Positions 35,385 to 45,706 of a stretch of DNA of 64,000 nucleotides are shown one piece after another (the first letter of the stretch is position 1; each line of letters begins with the position of its first letter). Location: NCBI GenBank assembly GCA_021234155.1, contig JAJEKV010000058.1, positions 3,916,600 to 3,980,599 of the forward strand, in the 5' to 3' direction. This DNA is from Isoetes taiwanensis. Its lineage: Eukaryota; Streptophyta; Lycopodiopsida; Isoetales; Isoetaceae. Under the pieces are notes generated by a model that was not told the origin of the DNA, made no database searches, and saw only the letters and a program-made list of their open reading frames with translations. Position numbers and translations under genes: made by a program.

Positions 35385-35652
35385 ACCTGTGGCCAATATC
35401 TAGATGGTGATAAGTCAACAAAGGAACCCTTCATCATGGATCCCCAAAAAGAATAAACAATAACGATAAATAATAAGGAAGAATAACAAGTAACTGCGAT
35501 AAGAAGGCAAAGAGGAAAAAACTTACCCATGGGAAAAAATGCATAGACATAAAGAAGACAAAGTGCAACCCGACATATGTTGTCAAAAAAAAAGTGCAAT
35601 CGTGCATGTGGCGGACAAAAAACACATCATAGACAATAAACAAGGTTGCAAA
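35385..35652. repeat. Direct repeat, copy 1, in the recombinase element
   Basis: GGCCAATATCTAGATGGTGA, GGATCCCCAAAA and CCATGGGAA...GCATAGAC...AAGTGCAACCCG occur in the same order at 43893-44133. Internal split repeats are a feature of several tyrosine-recombinase elements. Confidence 0.65.
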
Positions 35653-35654
35653 TT

Positions 35655-35682
35655 AAACGGGAGTGTTGCAGCACTCCCGTTT
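35655..35682. repeat. Left-terminal hairpin of the TTAA transposon
   Basis: AAACGGGAGTG, six bases, then CACTCCCGTTT. The inner arm repeats the terminal motif in the opposite direction, so the end carries two facing copies of the terminus. The right end lacks this second copy. Confidence 0.8.
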
Positions 35683-36816
35683 CAAAGATTCCTTTAGGAA
35701 AAGCACGCCATCTCAAAAATTGGGCTTTTTTAAGAGAGGTTTAAAGTTTCAGGAGTATCAATTTTTTTTTGGGCCTATTTTTGGGGTATTCTTTGGACAC
35801 GACTTTGGTTTTTTGGAGTTAAGCACGTGAAAATAGCAGAATTGAGACATGAGTACGTAATTTTATAGAGGTGGATGTACAAAAAACACAAATTTAGTAA
35901 ACATAATAATAATAATTTCATTACTGTTTTTGTGTTATATCAATAATGGCAATCAATAATAAATGTCAATCAGTAGCCACAACATAAATCCGTCAGAGAT
36001 CTAAATTAAAATCTTCTTCATTCTTCTTGCTGGTCTCAGCTTGATCAGACTCTATCTTTTCACCTTTCTCTGGTGACTTAGGCTTTTCTGTGTTGGTGGT
36101 TGCTTCTGGTATTCTAGCTAGAGCAACTTCTTTCAGCTCTGCAAATGTAGCTTCGTCTTCCAAAGAGCTTGTAAAAGGAGGCTGTATCTCCGAAGATGTC
36201 ATCTTAGCAAAATCAGAATTAGACTTTGCCCCCAACCCTTGATTCTCGTCTGGTAGAGTTTGTAAGGCAGAAAGTCTCATCTTGATGAACTGTACAACCT
36301 CCTTATCAATGTCAACAGCTACACAATTTCGGCCCTTCTTAAGTGCACAAGCAATAGTTGTATTAGAGCCAGAAAATGCGCCGAGCACCCAATCTCTTGA
36401 ACGTGAGAACATGTCCAGAAGATGGTTAATCAGCTTCTGGTAGTGATTCACTATTCTTCCTTGTGCACTAGGGTCCTGCAGCTTCTGTAAAACAGCTGGA
36501 AACTCCAACACGTTTGAAAAGTTCTGGCACGCCGCTGTGTTGAAGTGTTCCATTGTACGTTTCCCATCGAAACTCCAATAAGCCACATGGAGATATTCGA
36601 CCTTACTCCGCAGTCGCGGGCCTCCACCATGGTAATTAATATTTGTTTTATACCTAAGGAACAAAAAAATAAAAAAGGATTTAAGTACAGCCAAAAGAAA
36701 CGTATTCCGGAATAGAAACTCCTAACAAGAATTTAAAAATGCTACAGTTGTAACTACAAAAAAAAAAGAAGGTAATGAAAACAAAAGGACTTGTGTATTC
36801 CAGAATAAGTGCTTAC

Positions 36817-37259
36817 CAAACCAGATTTTCATAACCAGCTTGCACAGGCGAACCAAAATGATTCTTGAAGCTGGCTTCCACAAGGCCGGATTGCATGCTT
36901 GAGTGAAATACAACCAGCCTCCAATGTTTTGCCGTGGTAATTTGCTTTATACCGTCGACGAAAGTGTTAAACTCAGAGTTTTTAAATGGCTGGTCGTCGT
37001 AGCGGCTGTCTTTCAGCTTAAACCCATATGGAAGGTCAGCTATTACCAAGGTAAAATCTTGGGGCTTTATTGATTCGGCTAATTTGGTGCAATCACCGTG
37101 TACTATACAGAACAGGTTATTTTGATTGTACATTGTAAACCGTTCGTAATCGGAGGGCTCAGTATCCAAAACACGCCTGTCCGCCAGCGTCCTCTCTTCT
37201 CACGCTGTCCTGACCAGATGCATGAATCCCTCCGGCAGGTCCTTGTTTTTCTTTTTGCT
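36817..37259 (-). other. Exon with methyltransferase motif IV
   Basis: After the AGCAAAAAG acceptor side and one in-frame TGA, the exon reads VLDTEPSDYERF, then FCIVHGDCTKLAES, then VIADLPYGFKL. 'GDC...ADLPYG' is the catalytic strand-loop of amino-methyltransferases, with DLPY replacing the common DPPY. It ends at a GTAAGC donor. Confidence 0.75.
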
Positions 37260-37539
37260 CTGCAAAAAAGAACGTTTTAGTAACAAGAAAAACAACAATA
37301 TAAAAAACAATTCAACATACCCAGCCTTCAAAATTTGGCGCATATTGGATAATCCTTTCATCCGAGGTTGCGATAGGGTAAAGCTCTTTGCACCTTTCCC
37401 AGCTGTCGACATTTAACTGTTCCATTAAGCATGTTTGACATGTGATGACATTTTTCTGGCTGTAATATAATACAAACGTTAGAACGAAGAAAACTAAAAA
37501 GGAAAGCAACAAGAAAGAATCATTTAAACACTGTAAGCT

Positions 37540-37769
37540 AAAGTGTATTCCAAAATACACTTCGGCCCTCACACTGTAAGGCAAAGTGTATTCCGGAATA
37601 CACTTTGTCTCTTGCGTGAGGGCCAAAGTGTATTCCGGAATACACTTTGACTCCCGCGGACAAAGTGTATTCCGGAATACACTTTGTCTCCCGCGTGTGG
37701 GCCATAGTGTATTCCGGAATACACTTTGTCTTTCGCGTGTGAGCCATAGTGTATTTCGGAATACACTTC
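37540..37769. repeat. Array of six palindromes centred on TTCCGGAA, in an intron of the methylase gene
   Basis: Half-site CAAAGTGTATTCC is followed directly by its complement at 37582-37607, 37624-37649 and 37661-37686. Slightly altered copies lie at 37540-37562, 37703-37728 and 37745-37769. Starts are 42, 37, 42 and 42 bp apart, with spacers containing TCTC(C/T)CGCG. The whole array fits inside the intron 37460-37806. Confidence 0.9.
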
Positions 37770-39734
37770 TTCCTATCAAACAAAAAACCCAAAGTGGCAT
37801 TCTTACTTGTGGAGCTCCTTGGACATTTCTTCTAGTGTAAATTCCTTATCAACAACCTTTTGCAGTAGCCTTTCTAATATATCCATATCTGTGAAGCCCT
37901 GCATTTCTCGCCAGACAGTTATTGTCATTTCCTTTTTGGGGACGTCGGATCCTTTTTTCTTTTCGGAGACCTTTCCTTTCCTTTGCTCGAACATGGTGAA
38001 GATTTCGTTTTGGAGGTCCCAAATCTGCAGAGAAAAAAGCGATGTCAGTGGGAGGGTTGCAGGGGTATTCCAGAATACAAAAGAAACTTACTCTGCCGTC
38101 TCTGAAGGCTAGTTGAAACCAGTTGTCATGTGGTATTAGAGACTGCCGTTTGTTAGCCTCGTCGTATTTGAGGCAGCACTCCACAGCACACGCTTCCTTC
38201 AGTTCCAGAGAGTATTGTGGTTTCTTTAAATCATCTCCATATTTTTCTTTAAATATAACATATTCCCTGTGCATGAACCTGATTTTGTCCACGAAACCCA
38301 TTTTAAGCTTATATTTGTTGTCAACATTGTGCGTGTTGGCAATGTGTCAGGCCACAGTAAACAGCGCAGAGCACACAGTAAACAGCGCAGAGCACAGAGA
38401 GATATCTTGGATTGTTTTTCTCTTTGTACAACTGCCTCCTTGCTTTGAAACTGTGGTTTCCCCCAAGGACATAGTGCATGTAGGTGTCTGCATTTTCTCG
38501 GTCATAGTCCTTGGGGTCCATACACTGGGATCTGTCAACAAGAACAACAATTGGAGCAACATGGGCATTGGGATTGCTCCTTATTCTGTCCTTCAGATTT
38601 CTTAAGTGGTCAGCATAGATTTTGCGAACCTGAAGGGGGCGCTCACCATCTTCATTCTTCGGTGGCAACCTCATGGAAGTTACTGGCAAGTATATTACAC
38701 CTTGCACATAATTGTTCTGATTTATTTCTTCCATCCTCTCTGAGGTCTTGTCCACATTTTTTTCTTTAATGGCCCCAGGTGCCTTGCCCTTTCCCTTCTT
38801 CTTTTTTGGTTGTTCCTCGGGGATTTCTGCAATTTCAAGCTGTTGTGCCTTCTGCTTCTTTGGTTCCTTAGCGACTATGGTGGCTCTTGGTCTGCTAAGT
38901 TTCTTTGGCGGCACTGGGGGGACTTCCTGTTCTTGTTCTTGGGAACCTCCATCTGATGACCTCCCTGAAGTACTAGGAGAAGGTGATGATCCTGATCTAC
39001 CTCCATCTGAATGCTCGGACTCACTGACAGGAAAGTCCTCGCTCGTACTAGAACAAACCTGTCTAATTAGTGAAGACAGGCTTCGTTTGGTCCGGTAGTG
39101 TGAAAAGAAATTGTACAGTGCCTGTGGTTGCACACTGACAATCCGAAAGCTTGCGATGTCTACAACAATGAAGCCTTGGGAGGTCTTGAAGGATAGCCTC
39201 CCCACCTGTCCTCCTTGTCCAGCAACCCCGGAGACTTCTTTTATTGCACCCAGGTTAAGAAACTTGGAGTCCGCATATCGTTTGTTGCCAGCACTCTTGC
39301 AAACGTGTAAAAACGTCAGCGTGCTGTACTTTCCGCCTGCACCCCTGGTTACGAACCACTGCGTTTGGAAATTTTCATATATAGCAGGCTCGTCCGTGTC
39401 AGCGGTGTGCTTCTGAGGGTGTGGACGCTTGACAATCTTCAGAGATTTTTTTGGTGCCCTCTTGCTTCCTTCTTCCCTGCCACTGAAACGTTTAAAACAA
39501 CAATGTTAAGACAGTAAATGGGACCAAAACTGTATTCCAGAATAAGATTTGCTAATCTTCAGCCCTAAAGCCAACAAAAAACAGAAAAACAAGCAAAAAT
39601 ATTGTCTCTTCAACACGATTTTTCATGCTTTGATTGGACTAAAAAGTGGGATGTTCAACCTAAAAAGTGGTTTGTTTGAGCAAAAAAGTGACATGTTTAA
39701 GCCAAAAAAAACAAATGTTTTCAATGAGATAGGC

Positions 39735-39862
39735 AAAATGTATTCTGGAATACACTTTGCTCACACAAGAAGGCTAAAGTGTATTCCGGAATACACTTTG
39801 CACTTCAAAGTGCAAAGTGTATTCCAGAATACAAGCAAAGTATATTCCGGAATACACTTTGG
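39735..39862. repeat. Second array of TTCCGGAA palindromes, intron 1 of the methylase gene
   Basis: Four copies at 39735-39758, 39776-39800, 39812-39836 and 39836-39862, with TTCTGGAA and TTCCAGAA variants. A separate hairpin, TTTGCACTTCAAAGTGCAAA, lies at 39797-39816. Single copies occur at 36702, 36793, 38065, 39531, 40113 and 40168. Confidence 0.88.
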
Positions 39863-39928
39863 CCTACAAAAGTAAATCAACAAACACACGAAAGACATAC
39901 TATGTACTTTACATGCTTACCTGTCCAT

Positions 39929-40261
39929 TATTTTCGCTATGTAAATCAGAATACAGCAAAGCGATGAAGATCGGAAGGCTCGGGCTGGCGACTAAAACTC
40001 TGAATGCGGAATACGCAATTGAGGCGCTCAAATTTCCTTTTTAAAGGTAGGCCATTGTCAGTTGTGTTTTTCTATGTGATGTGAAATACGTCTTGTCCAA
40101 ACACTCTGGACAAGTGTATTCTGGAATAGCATGCATGCAAACAGACAGCAAATGCTGCACACAAAATAGTATTCCGGAATAGCATTTGTATTCTCAAATA
40201 TCGTTAGTCCAACCAACTTGTGAGTTAGTAACAAGACCACAATTCTTTGCAGATGTTTAAC
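39929..40261. promoter_or_regulatory. Shared divergent promoter region of the transposon
   Basis: The methylase gene starts leftward at 39928 and the DUF7869-like gene rightward at about 40262, leaving 333 bp that must hold both promoters. Two palindromic motifs (GTGTATTCTGGAATAG at 40114 and GTATTCCGGAATAG at 40169) lie inside it. A protein binding these palindromes could control both genes. This role is inference. Confidence 0.5.
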
Positions 40262-43200
40262 ATGGTTAATCGCTTCGTGAACAAACTTCCACCATCATTT
40301 GTTTGCTCAAGTACCTCTACTTCAGATGGAACACAAGACGGAGATGCTTCTCGAAGATACTCCGAGTCCAGTAACTAGTAGACTTCCACCACCTTTCCAA
40401 CCCTCTCCAAGTCCAGTAGGAAACAGGCTGCCACCTCCTTTCACTGCCTCACCTGTTGCACGTAGCAATCTTCCACCACCATTTGTACCATCCCCCGACA
40501 CTACAAAGGCTCGACCTCAGCAAAATTTTTCGAAACAGACTACCTCAGCCATTTGTAGTTTCTCCTTCTTCACTTACACAAACAAGGAATACAGCACGTT
40601 CCGAAGACTGCGAGATTGTCCATCGCTTCTCCCACCACGATTTCACTATAAATGAAGACGACCTTGCAGCATCTACTCCTCTTCACACAACCGTGGTGAC
40701 ACATGGGTTTGCAAAATTTCAGTCGGCTATAAGAGACATGTTTGAACGAACTCCTTGTGAAGAAGCTGCAACAACTTTCGCTGGCACATCATATGGTGGC
40801 CCATCTCCTTCATTCAACACTGTACCTCCGCCTTATCCGGGTACAGCTTCACGTGGTTTATTCTCCTCTACAAGCACACCACTAAGGGTAGAGGAGGTCA
40901 CCCCCAGAGTAGAACGCTCTTCAGAAGATGAAGACACCAACGAGGTGCAACGAGATTACATATTCTCTAGCCAGTCCACCAAGAAATTCAAGGTGGATTA
41001 TGGTTTGAGAGCATGCTCATCTGTAAGAAGAAGAAACCTTATGGACGAGCATAAAATGAGAAGACTTTTAAGAAGTAAATACTGCTCATTGGGTTGCATC
41101 AACAAATTTAACATGTCTAAGTTACGAGCAATTAGAGACAACTACAGTTCAATGACATTGGCTGAACAGAATGCCTACTTGGCCTATCATGTAAGACCAG
41201 ACCGCAATACCTTCTTGCACTACATTAACCGTGAAGAAGTTTGCCAAAAATGCTTTATGGTTGTCCACCGTTTAGGGTCCACCAGAATGTCTAGAATACA
41301 CAAAAGATTGGACAAAAATCCATCAATTGATGATCATTGTGGACCAAGAAGAGTTGTAACCATGCATGCCCTTGCTGCTGTGTCATGGATGGAGAAATAT
41401 TTTAGAGAAACGTGTGAGAAGCTACCTAACAGCAACATGTATCATTTGACTGATAACATCACCAAAACGGATGTTTTTAATGAGTACAAAGAGACTTGCA
41501 CTCAGCTTCAGCATATCTCTTACTCACACTTCACCAGACTGTGGAAAAGTGAATTCGGGCTTGTGAAAATTTCCAGGAGACATAGAATGTCTGTTTGCTC
41601 AAGATGTGCAGAATTAAAGAGTCAACGAGAAACTGCAAAGACAGAGGTCAAAAGAAGTAAGATGTTCTCCAATCTCTCACTTGTTTTAAGGAAAATGCTT
41701 TGACCTGATTTCTTCTACAGATATTGTGCAACGGAACCTTGCCAGACATCGTGAACAACAAGCAGCAGAGAGAAGAAAGCTTGCCAAGCACAGAAAAAAA
41801 GCTCTTGAACGTTCGCTGCAATATATGTATGTTGTGATTGATGGAATGGACCAAAAAAAAACTACTACCGCATTTCTTGAACATTCCTAAAGATGTGCCA
41901 GAGGAATGTTTTGTTAAGGTCCACCTTGTAGGAGCTATGGTCTTCAAAGGAAGTCTAAAGTGCAAAGTATTTTTGACATATCCAAACTTGCATGGTGACC
42001 CGAACCTCACAATTACAATTCTTAACAAGGTCCTGTGCGAGCAAGAGCAATTACCACCAGTGCTTTACCTGCAACTTGACAATACTACAAGGGAGAACAA
42101 GAATCAAACACTCTTTGCGTGCTGTGCCATGTTAGTAGAGCTAGAGATCTTTAGAAAAGTGAAGCTCGGTTTCTTACTTGTAGGCCACACTCATGATCAG
42201 ATTGACCAAATGTTCAGCAGATTTTCTGTGCGCCTTAGAAGGAAGAAGGCTTTTTCTCTTCCTACTTTAGTTCGAATTATTGAAGATTCTTACACTCCCA
42301 TTCCAGTGATTGAGCTTCTTAAAGAGACTGCTGACTTCAGAGAGTTTGTTTTCTCTCAACGTTCAGACAGAGAACAAGCTGTGAACAAGTTGAATGATCT
42401 CACCTTCCAACATCACATCAAGTTCTACTTGAAGGATGGCCAAAGCTTCTTACAGGGGAAGAAGTATACCACAACTAAGGACTGGAGTCCACCAGAGGGA
42501 TTACGCTTCCTTAAATATATTCCAGACACAACCTTCATAGAACGTGCTGAGCAACTTCCTCTCAAAAATCCTAAGGAGTCCAAGCAGAAGAAAAGTACCC
42601 CTATGTCATCCTTAAAAGCCATTGAAAATGGATTTTCCTCAGGCTTTAAGTACTTCTTAGAAGAAGATCGGATGTGGTGGAGTAATTTCTTTCTCGAACA
42701 GAAAATTGCTGTATAAAATATAGCTCTAAGACAGTTGCAAGAACCATTTCAATGGCCTAACACCTTCCATTAACCCCAGCACCAAGCAGGTCCAAGCAAT
42801 GCTACATTAGCACCTGCAGTAGAAGAAGACGAGGATCGAGTCATGTACCTCGGGCCAAGACGCAGGAATGAGCCTCAAGGTAATATCACAGAAATTATCA
42901 AAGGTATGCTAATTGCTCTTCCAACTGAGGAGGATGACAAAGGTCGACCTTTATGGATAGCAAAAGTGCTTGACACAGTCAAGGAAGAAGGTTTAGTCAC
43001 TAAACTCAAGATTCATTGGCTTTCAACACGCTCAGAAAATGCTTTTGAAGGTAGATATGAGTTAGAAATGAGAAGCCAAGGAAAAGGGAGAAAGTCCAAG
43101 AAGGTGGGTTGTAGGGATGAGCTGAACCTTAATGACGTGACTATATTGTGCTATGATTTTAAATTGAAATCTGACAATCGTCTACGTCAGAGGACTATCA

Positions 43201-43409
43201 CTTTGCTTAAAAAAGCTTGTAATTACGAGGAAGAGGATGAAGAAGGTGGTGACAATGCTTCACCATCTGTTGATAGTGATGAGGAAGATAACTCAAGCAC
43301 TTCCTCGAGTGACAGTGAAAAAAGTGAAGGTGATGAGGATGGCATAGATGAATATGATGACGTCCTGGATCCCTCTCTCATCACTCCTCACACTTTTGTA
43401 CATAACTGA
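40262..43409 (+). pseudogene. DUF7869-like protein, putative DDE-type transposase
   Basis: Two exons, about 40262-41656 and 41721-43409, around a 64-bp intron (GTAAGA...CTACAG). The N-terminus has repeated (R/N)LPPPF(x)PSP motifs. A Cys-containing, basic DNA-binding-like region follows (RSKYCSLGCINKF, MTLAEQNAYLAYHV, VCQKCFMVVHRLGSTRMSR), as in plant and animal proteins annotated DUF7869. The core shows VVIDGMDQ, LQLDNTTRENKN and LLVGHTHDQIDQMFSRFS, which fit the spaced acidic residues of an RNase H-like DDE enzyme. The C-terminus has a WIAKVLD segment and an acidic Ser tail. Damage: two frame changes near 40320-40560, one in the A run near 41855, and TAA codons at 42714 and 42771. The gene ends 356 bp from the right terminus. 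Confidence 0.7.
41657..41720 (+). other. 64-bp intron of the DUF7869-like gene
   Basis: GTAAGATG at the left and TTCTTCTACAG at the right. Skipping it restores the frame from KTEVKR to IVQRNLARHREQQAAERRK, a basic helix leading into the VVIDGMDQ strand. Confidence 0.8.
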
Positions 43410-43758
43410 GTCTTAGAAAAAGACTGTAAATTTTGCATGTGAATATGAAGATTCTATCTTCAAATTTTGAGAATACTACAGTTTCAGTTACAGACTTACT
43501 TCAATTTTTTGTTAAATATTTTATCCTCTGAAATTTGAGTTTCTCTCTTAAAACATACTTTAAGAACATTTTATTTTTTTAGAAAAGTGACACTTTAAAA
43601 AAGTCAATTATTTCGTTGCACAAAAAAATTAGTCATTTTGGGGGTCAAAAAAAAAATTTCATGCATCTTTTTTTTTTAACCTCATTTTATCCATTTTTTT
43701 GTAAAAAAAAAAAGGAATCTTTGAGGAATATTCCTTTTGCTATCGTTTCAATGATTTG
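43410..43758. other. 3' non-coding end of the TTAA transposon
   Basis: AT-rich with several A and T runs. It holds the subterminal CAAAGATTCC repeat (complement) and GGAATATTCC near 43727. Confidence 0.7.
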
Positions 43759-43892
43759 CTCCCGTTTAATACGCAATCTTGTTAATAACAAAAGGAAAAA
43801 TGAGACCTGGGAATGACCCGTATGCCAAAAAAACAAGGAAACTCAACGCCGGATTCAATGTGGTTGTTATTCTGTTGGAACCGTCAGCTAAC

Positions 43893-44170
43893 ATTGGCCA
43901 ACATCTAGATGGTGATAAGTCATCAAGGGAAAATGGAACCCGTCATCCCGGATCCCCAAAAGGAAATGCAGAAGAGAATGCCACAGATAACCACATGGGA
44001 ATCAAAATGTAAAAAATAACATATAAAAGAGATACATGTCGGAGGGATAACACGTAATTGAGGCTATAAGGCAAACCTACCATGGGAATGTAAAATGCAT
44101 AGACGTAAAAAAGACAAGTGCAACCCGGCAGATGGTGGCCACAAATCTATAGGCAATAAAAGGACAATAA
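43893..44170. repeat. Direct repeat, copy 2, in the recombinase element
   Basis: Counterpart of 35385-35652, with TCTAGATGGTGATAAGTCA and GCATAGACGTAAAAAAGACA conserved. A third, weaker echo of the CCATGGGAA part occurs near 44366. Confidence 0.6.
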
Positions 44171-44665
44171 AACCATGGTACTGCAGCGTATAAATTGTGA
44201 AAACAAGGACAACATCCCAAGTAAACGACAACATAAACCACAAGATGAAATTGAGGTAAAAAGTGAGCCAGAACATAAAGAAGAAAAAATTAGACCCGTT
44301 AAATAGTATGGTGCATCGAATCCACGATAAAAACACAATTGCAAAGGATAAAAATCCGAAAACAACCATGGGAAAGCCTCAAATTCAAAGGATAATGTCA
44401 CATATATAGAAACCAGATGTCCACCAACTTGTAAAAAGTAACATACGAAAGAGATAAACGTGGGAGGGAAGAACCACCCCCTAATACAAAATCCCCTAGA
44501 TGCCTCATACATGAGAAGAACATAGAAATCGAGAACCCCGCATAGAAAAAAGAAAAGAAGCAAACACCGAAGAATCGGCAATAGAATCTCATTATTAAAA
44601 CGTGTAGAATCCAACATAAAAGGACAAATACTGGATTCCCAATTATTCAGGATAGGGATCAACAG

Positions 44666-45706
44666 CTAGAGGATGCCAAAGCACCGAGCAAACCGCCGCC
44701 CAGAGGCAAAGACAACTACACGAGCAAGCCCAAAGAAATGGCCAGATAAATAGGAAGAAACTGGATACTCCATCATGATAAGAAAGAATTCGCACAACTG
44801 AATGGGGCGCAAGGATGAAAACCCCCATAGAAGAATGACGTCTCCCAAAAAACGAGCACGAGCGGGGTCGAGAAGCCGATAGGAGCGGAAGATGCGACGG
44901 ACAGAAGGAGAAAAGGATGCATAAAGGCGAAGCGCCAGAAAAAACTCCTCAGGCCAGTCAATGTTTGCCCGTGCCACCTGTAAAGCATTGCGAGCCGATG
45001 GATGCAGTGTGTCCAAATGAGATGTATAAAGATGGTGAGTGGTCATAGCAATCTCCGGAGGCGCAAAAGGAGCAAAAAGGTCAAGAGGGAACACCTTGGT
45101 GGAATAAAGGGGGCAAGGGAATGGCATCAGGCCGGCAAAGAACCCACAACAGAAGGCGGAAAGAAAATAAGAGCGGAGAACAAACCCTGAGGAAAGACCT
45201 GTGGTAGAACCCATTAAAAGGGCAACAAGGAGGAACCGTAAGGGAGGACGAATGGCCAGAAACCACATGCAGCCGAAGAAAGGGAAAAGCATGCAACAGG
45301 AGGACGGTAGCCCAAATCCGATAAAAATAGGGCCTGCAAAAAGAAAAACCGAAAAATAGAGCAAAGGACTGGTGGAAATTGAAGAAGAACAAACCATAGC
45401 CAGAGCCACCATTGGATCATGCCTGCCCAGCAGTAGAAGGAAAAGAAAACCGATTCCTATCTGCATGCCAATGGGTGGTGAAGCCAGAAACAGCGTCTGC
45501 TGTCCCATGAAGGGGTCGAAAGCATCAGGCTGCCAAGGGGGAAGCAAAGCGGCAAGAAGAAGGGAAGAAGCAAGGGTCGGCCAAAGCGAACCGGATTCAG
45601 GAGAAAAAGGGAAGACTGGCAGGCAGAGAACAGAAAAAGAGGGAAAGAAAAATCGCAAGAGCAGAGGCGTAAAGATTAGTGAGAGCAGGGGCGAAAAAAG
45701 CAGCAA
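44666..45706 (-). CDS. Unrecognised long frame in the right arm of the recombinase element
   Basis: A 346-residue minus-strand frame. The first 200 residues are rich in Leu/Phe/Pro/Cys and look like membrane segments, but that is also what purine-rich DNA gives when read on this strand. The last 120 residues are more protein-like (ARNALQVARANIDWPEEFFLAL...SYRLLDPARARFLGDVILLWGF). I know no matching family. It could be a second gene of the element or a chance frame. Confidence 0.3.
   Translation of the reverse strand: MLLFSPLLSLIFTPLLLRFFFPSFSVLCLPVFPFSPESGSLWPTLASSLLLAALLPPWQPDAFDPFMGQQTLFLASPPIGMQIGIGFLFLLLLGRHDPMVALAMVCSSSISTSPLLYFSVFLFAGPIFIGFGLPSSCCMLFPFFGCMWFLAIRPPLRFLLVALLMGSTTGLSSGFVLRSYFLSAFCCGFFAGLMPFPCPLYSTKVFPLDLFAPFAPPEIAMTTHHLYTSHLDTLHPSARNALQVARANIDWPEEFFLALRLYASFSPSVRRIFRSYRLLDPARARFLGDVILLWGFSSLRPIQLCEFFLIMMEYPVSSYLSGHFFGLARVVVFASGRRFARCFGIL

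Larger units (their letters stand above)
35993..39928 (-). pseudogene. ParB-like domain fused to beta-class DNA amino-methyltransferase, six exons
   Basis: Exons (plus coordinates) are 39921-39928, 38092-39482, 37807-38024, 37321-37459, 36817-37259 and 35993-36653, all with GT-AG borders. The first exon is only 8 nt (ATGGACAG) and splices in frame. The protein is about 950 residues. A basic and acidic Ser-rich N-terminal region comes first. A ParB/Srx-like domain follows, with VIYLPVTSMRLPP, VRKIYADHLRNLKDRI, then YVLGGNHSFKARRQL and VYCGLT/IANTHN. A Cys-containing linker comes next. Then methylase motif IV ADLPYGF (about 37019-37039) precedes motif I LGAFSGSNTT (about 36358-36390). That order marks beta-class N4-cytosine/N6-adenine enzymes. 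The C-terminus is acidic. Damage: a 21-bp tandem duplication and a frame change near 38330-38395, and an in-frame TGA near 37203. Family knowledge: ParB-methylase pairings occur in phages and prokaryotic mobile elements. Role inferred: modifying element or target DNA. Confidence 0.75.
35657..43765. mobile_element. 8.1 kb DNA transposon (TTAA target) with DDE-like and ParB-methylase genes
   Basis: ACGGGAG at 35657-35663 and CTCCCGT at 43759-43765 are inverted termini, each bordered by TTAA (35653-35656, 43766-43769). With TTAA included the repeat is ATTAAACGGGAG, 12 bp. A subterminal inverted repeat CAAAGATTCC lies at 35684-35693 and near 43714-43723. The left end alone folds into an 11-bp-arm hairpin (35655-35682). 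Inside are two divergent, spliced genes: a ParB-like/methyltransferase gene on minus and a DUF7869-like gene on plus. piggyBac and Kolobok elements also use TTAA, but neither gene resembles their known transposases as far as I can see. The copy is decayed in both genes. Confidence 0.75.

Noticed and set aside
37540-37769. Regularly spaced repeats resembling a CRISPR array
   Set aside because: Units are full palindromes with similar spacers, lie in a eukaryotic intron and have no cas genes.
37538-37840. Small frames across the palindrome array (repeated 'VYSGIHF')
   Set aside because: They arise from the palindrome itself, lie inside an intron and read on both strands.
35657-43765. Polinton/Maverick or other capsid-bearing element
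   Set aside because: No DNA polymerase B, capsid, protease or packaging ATPase; only two genes and very short termini.
35657-43765. Plain piggyBac element
   Set aside because: TTAA borders fit, but the protein shows DUF7869-like motifs and I see none of the piggyBac signature segments.
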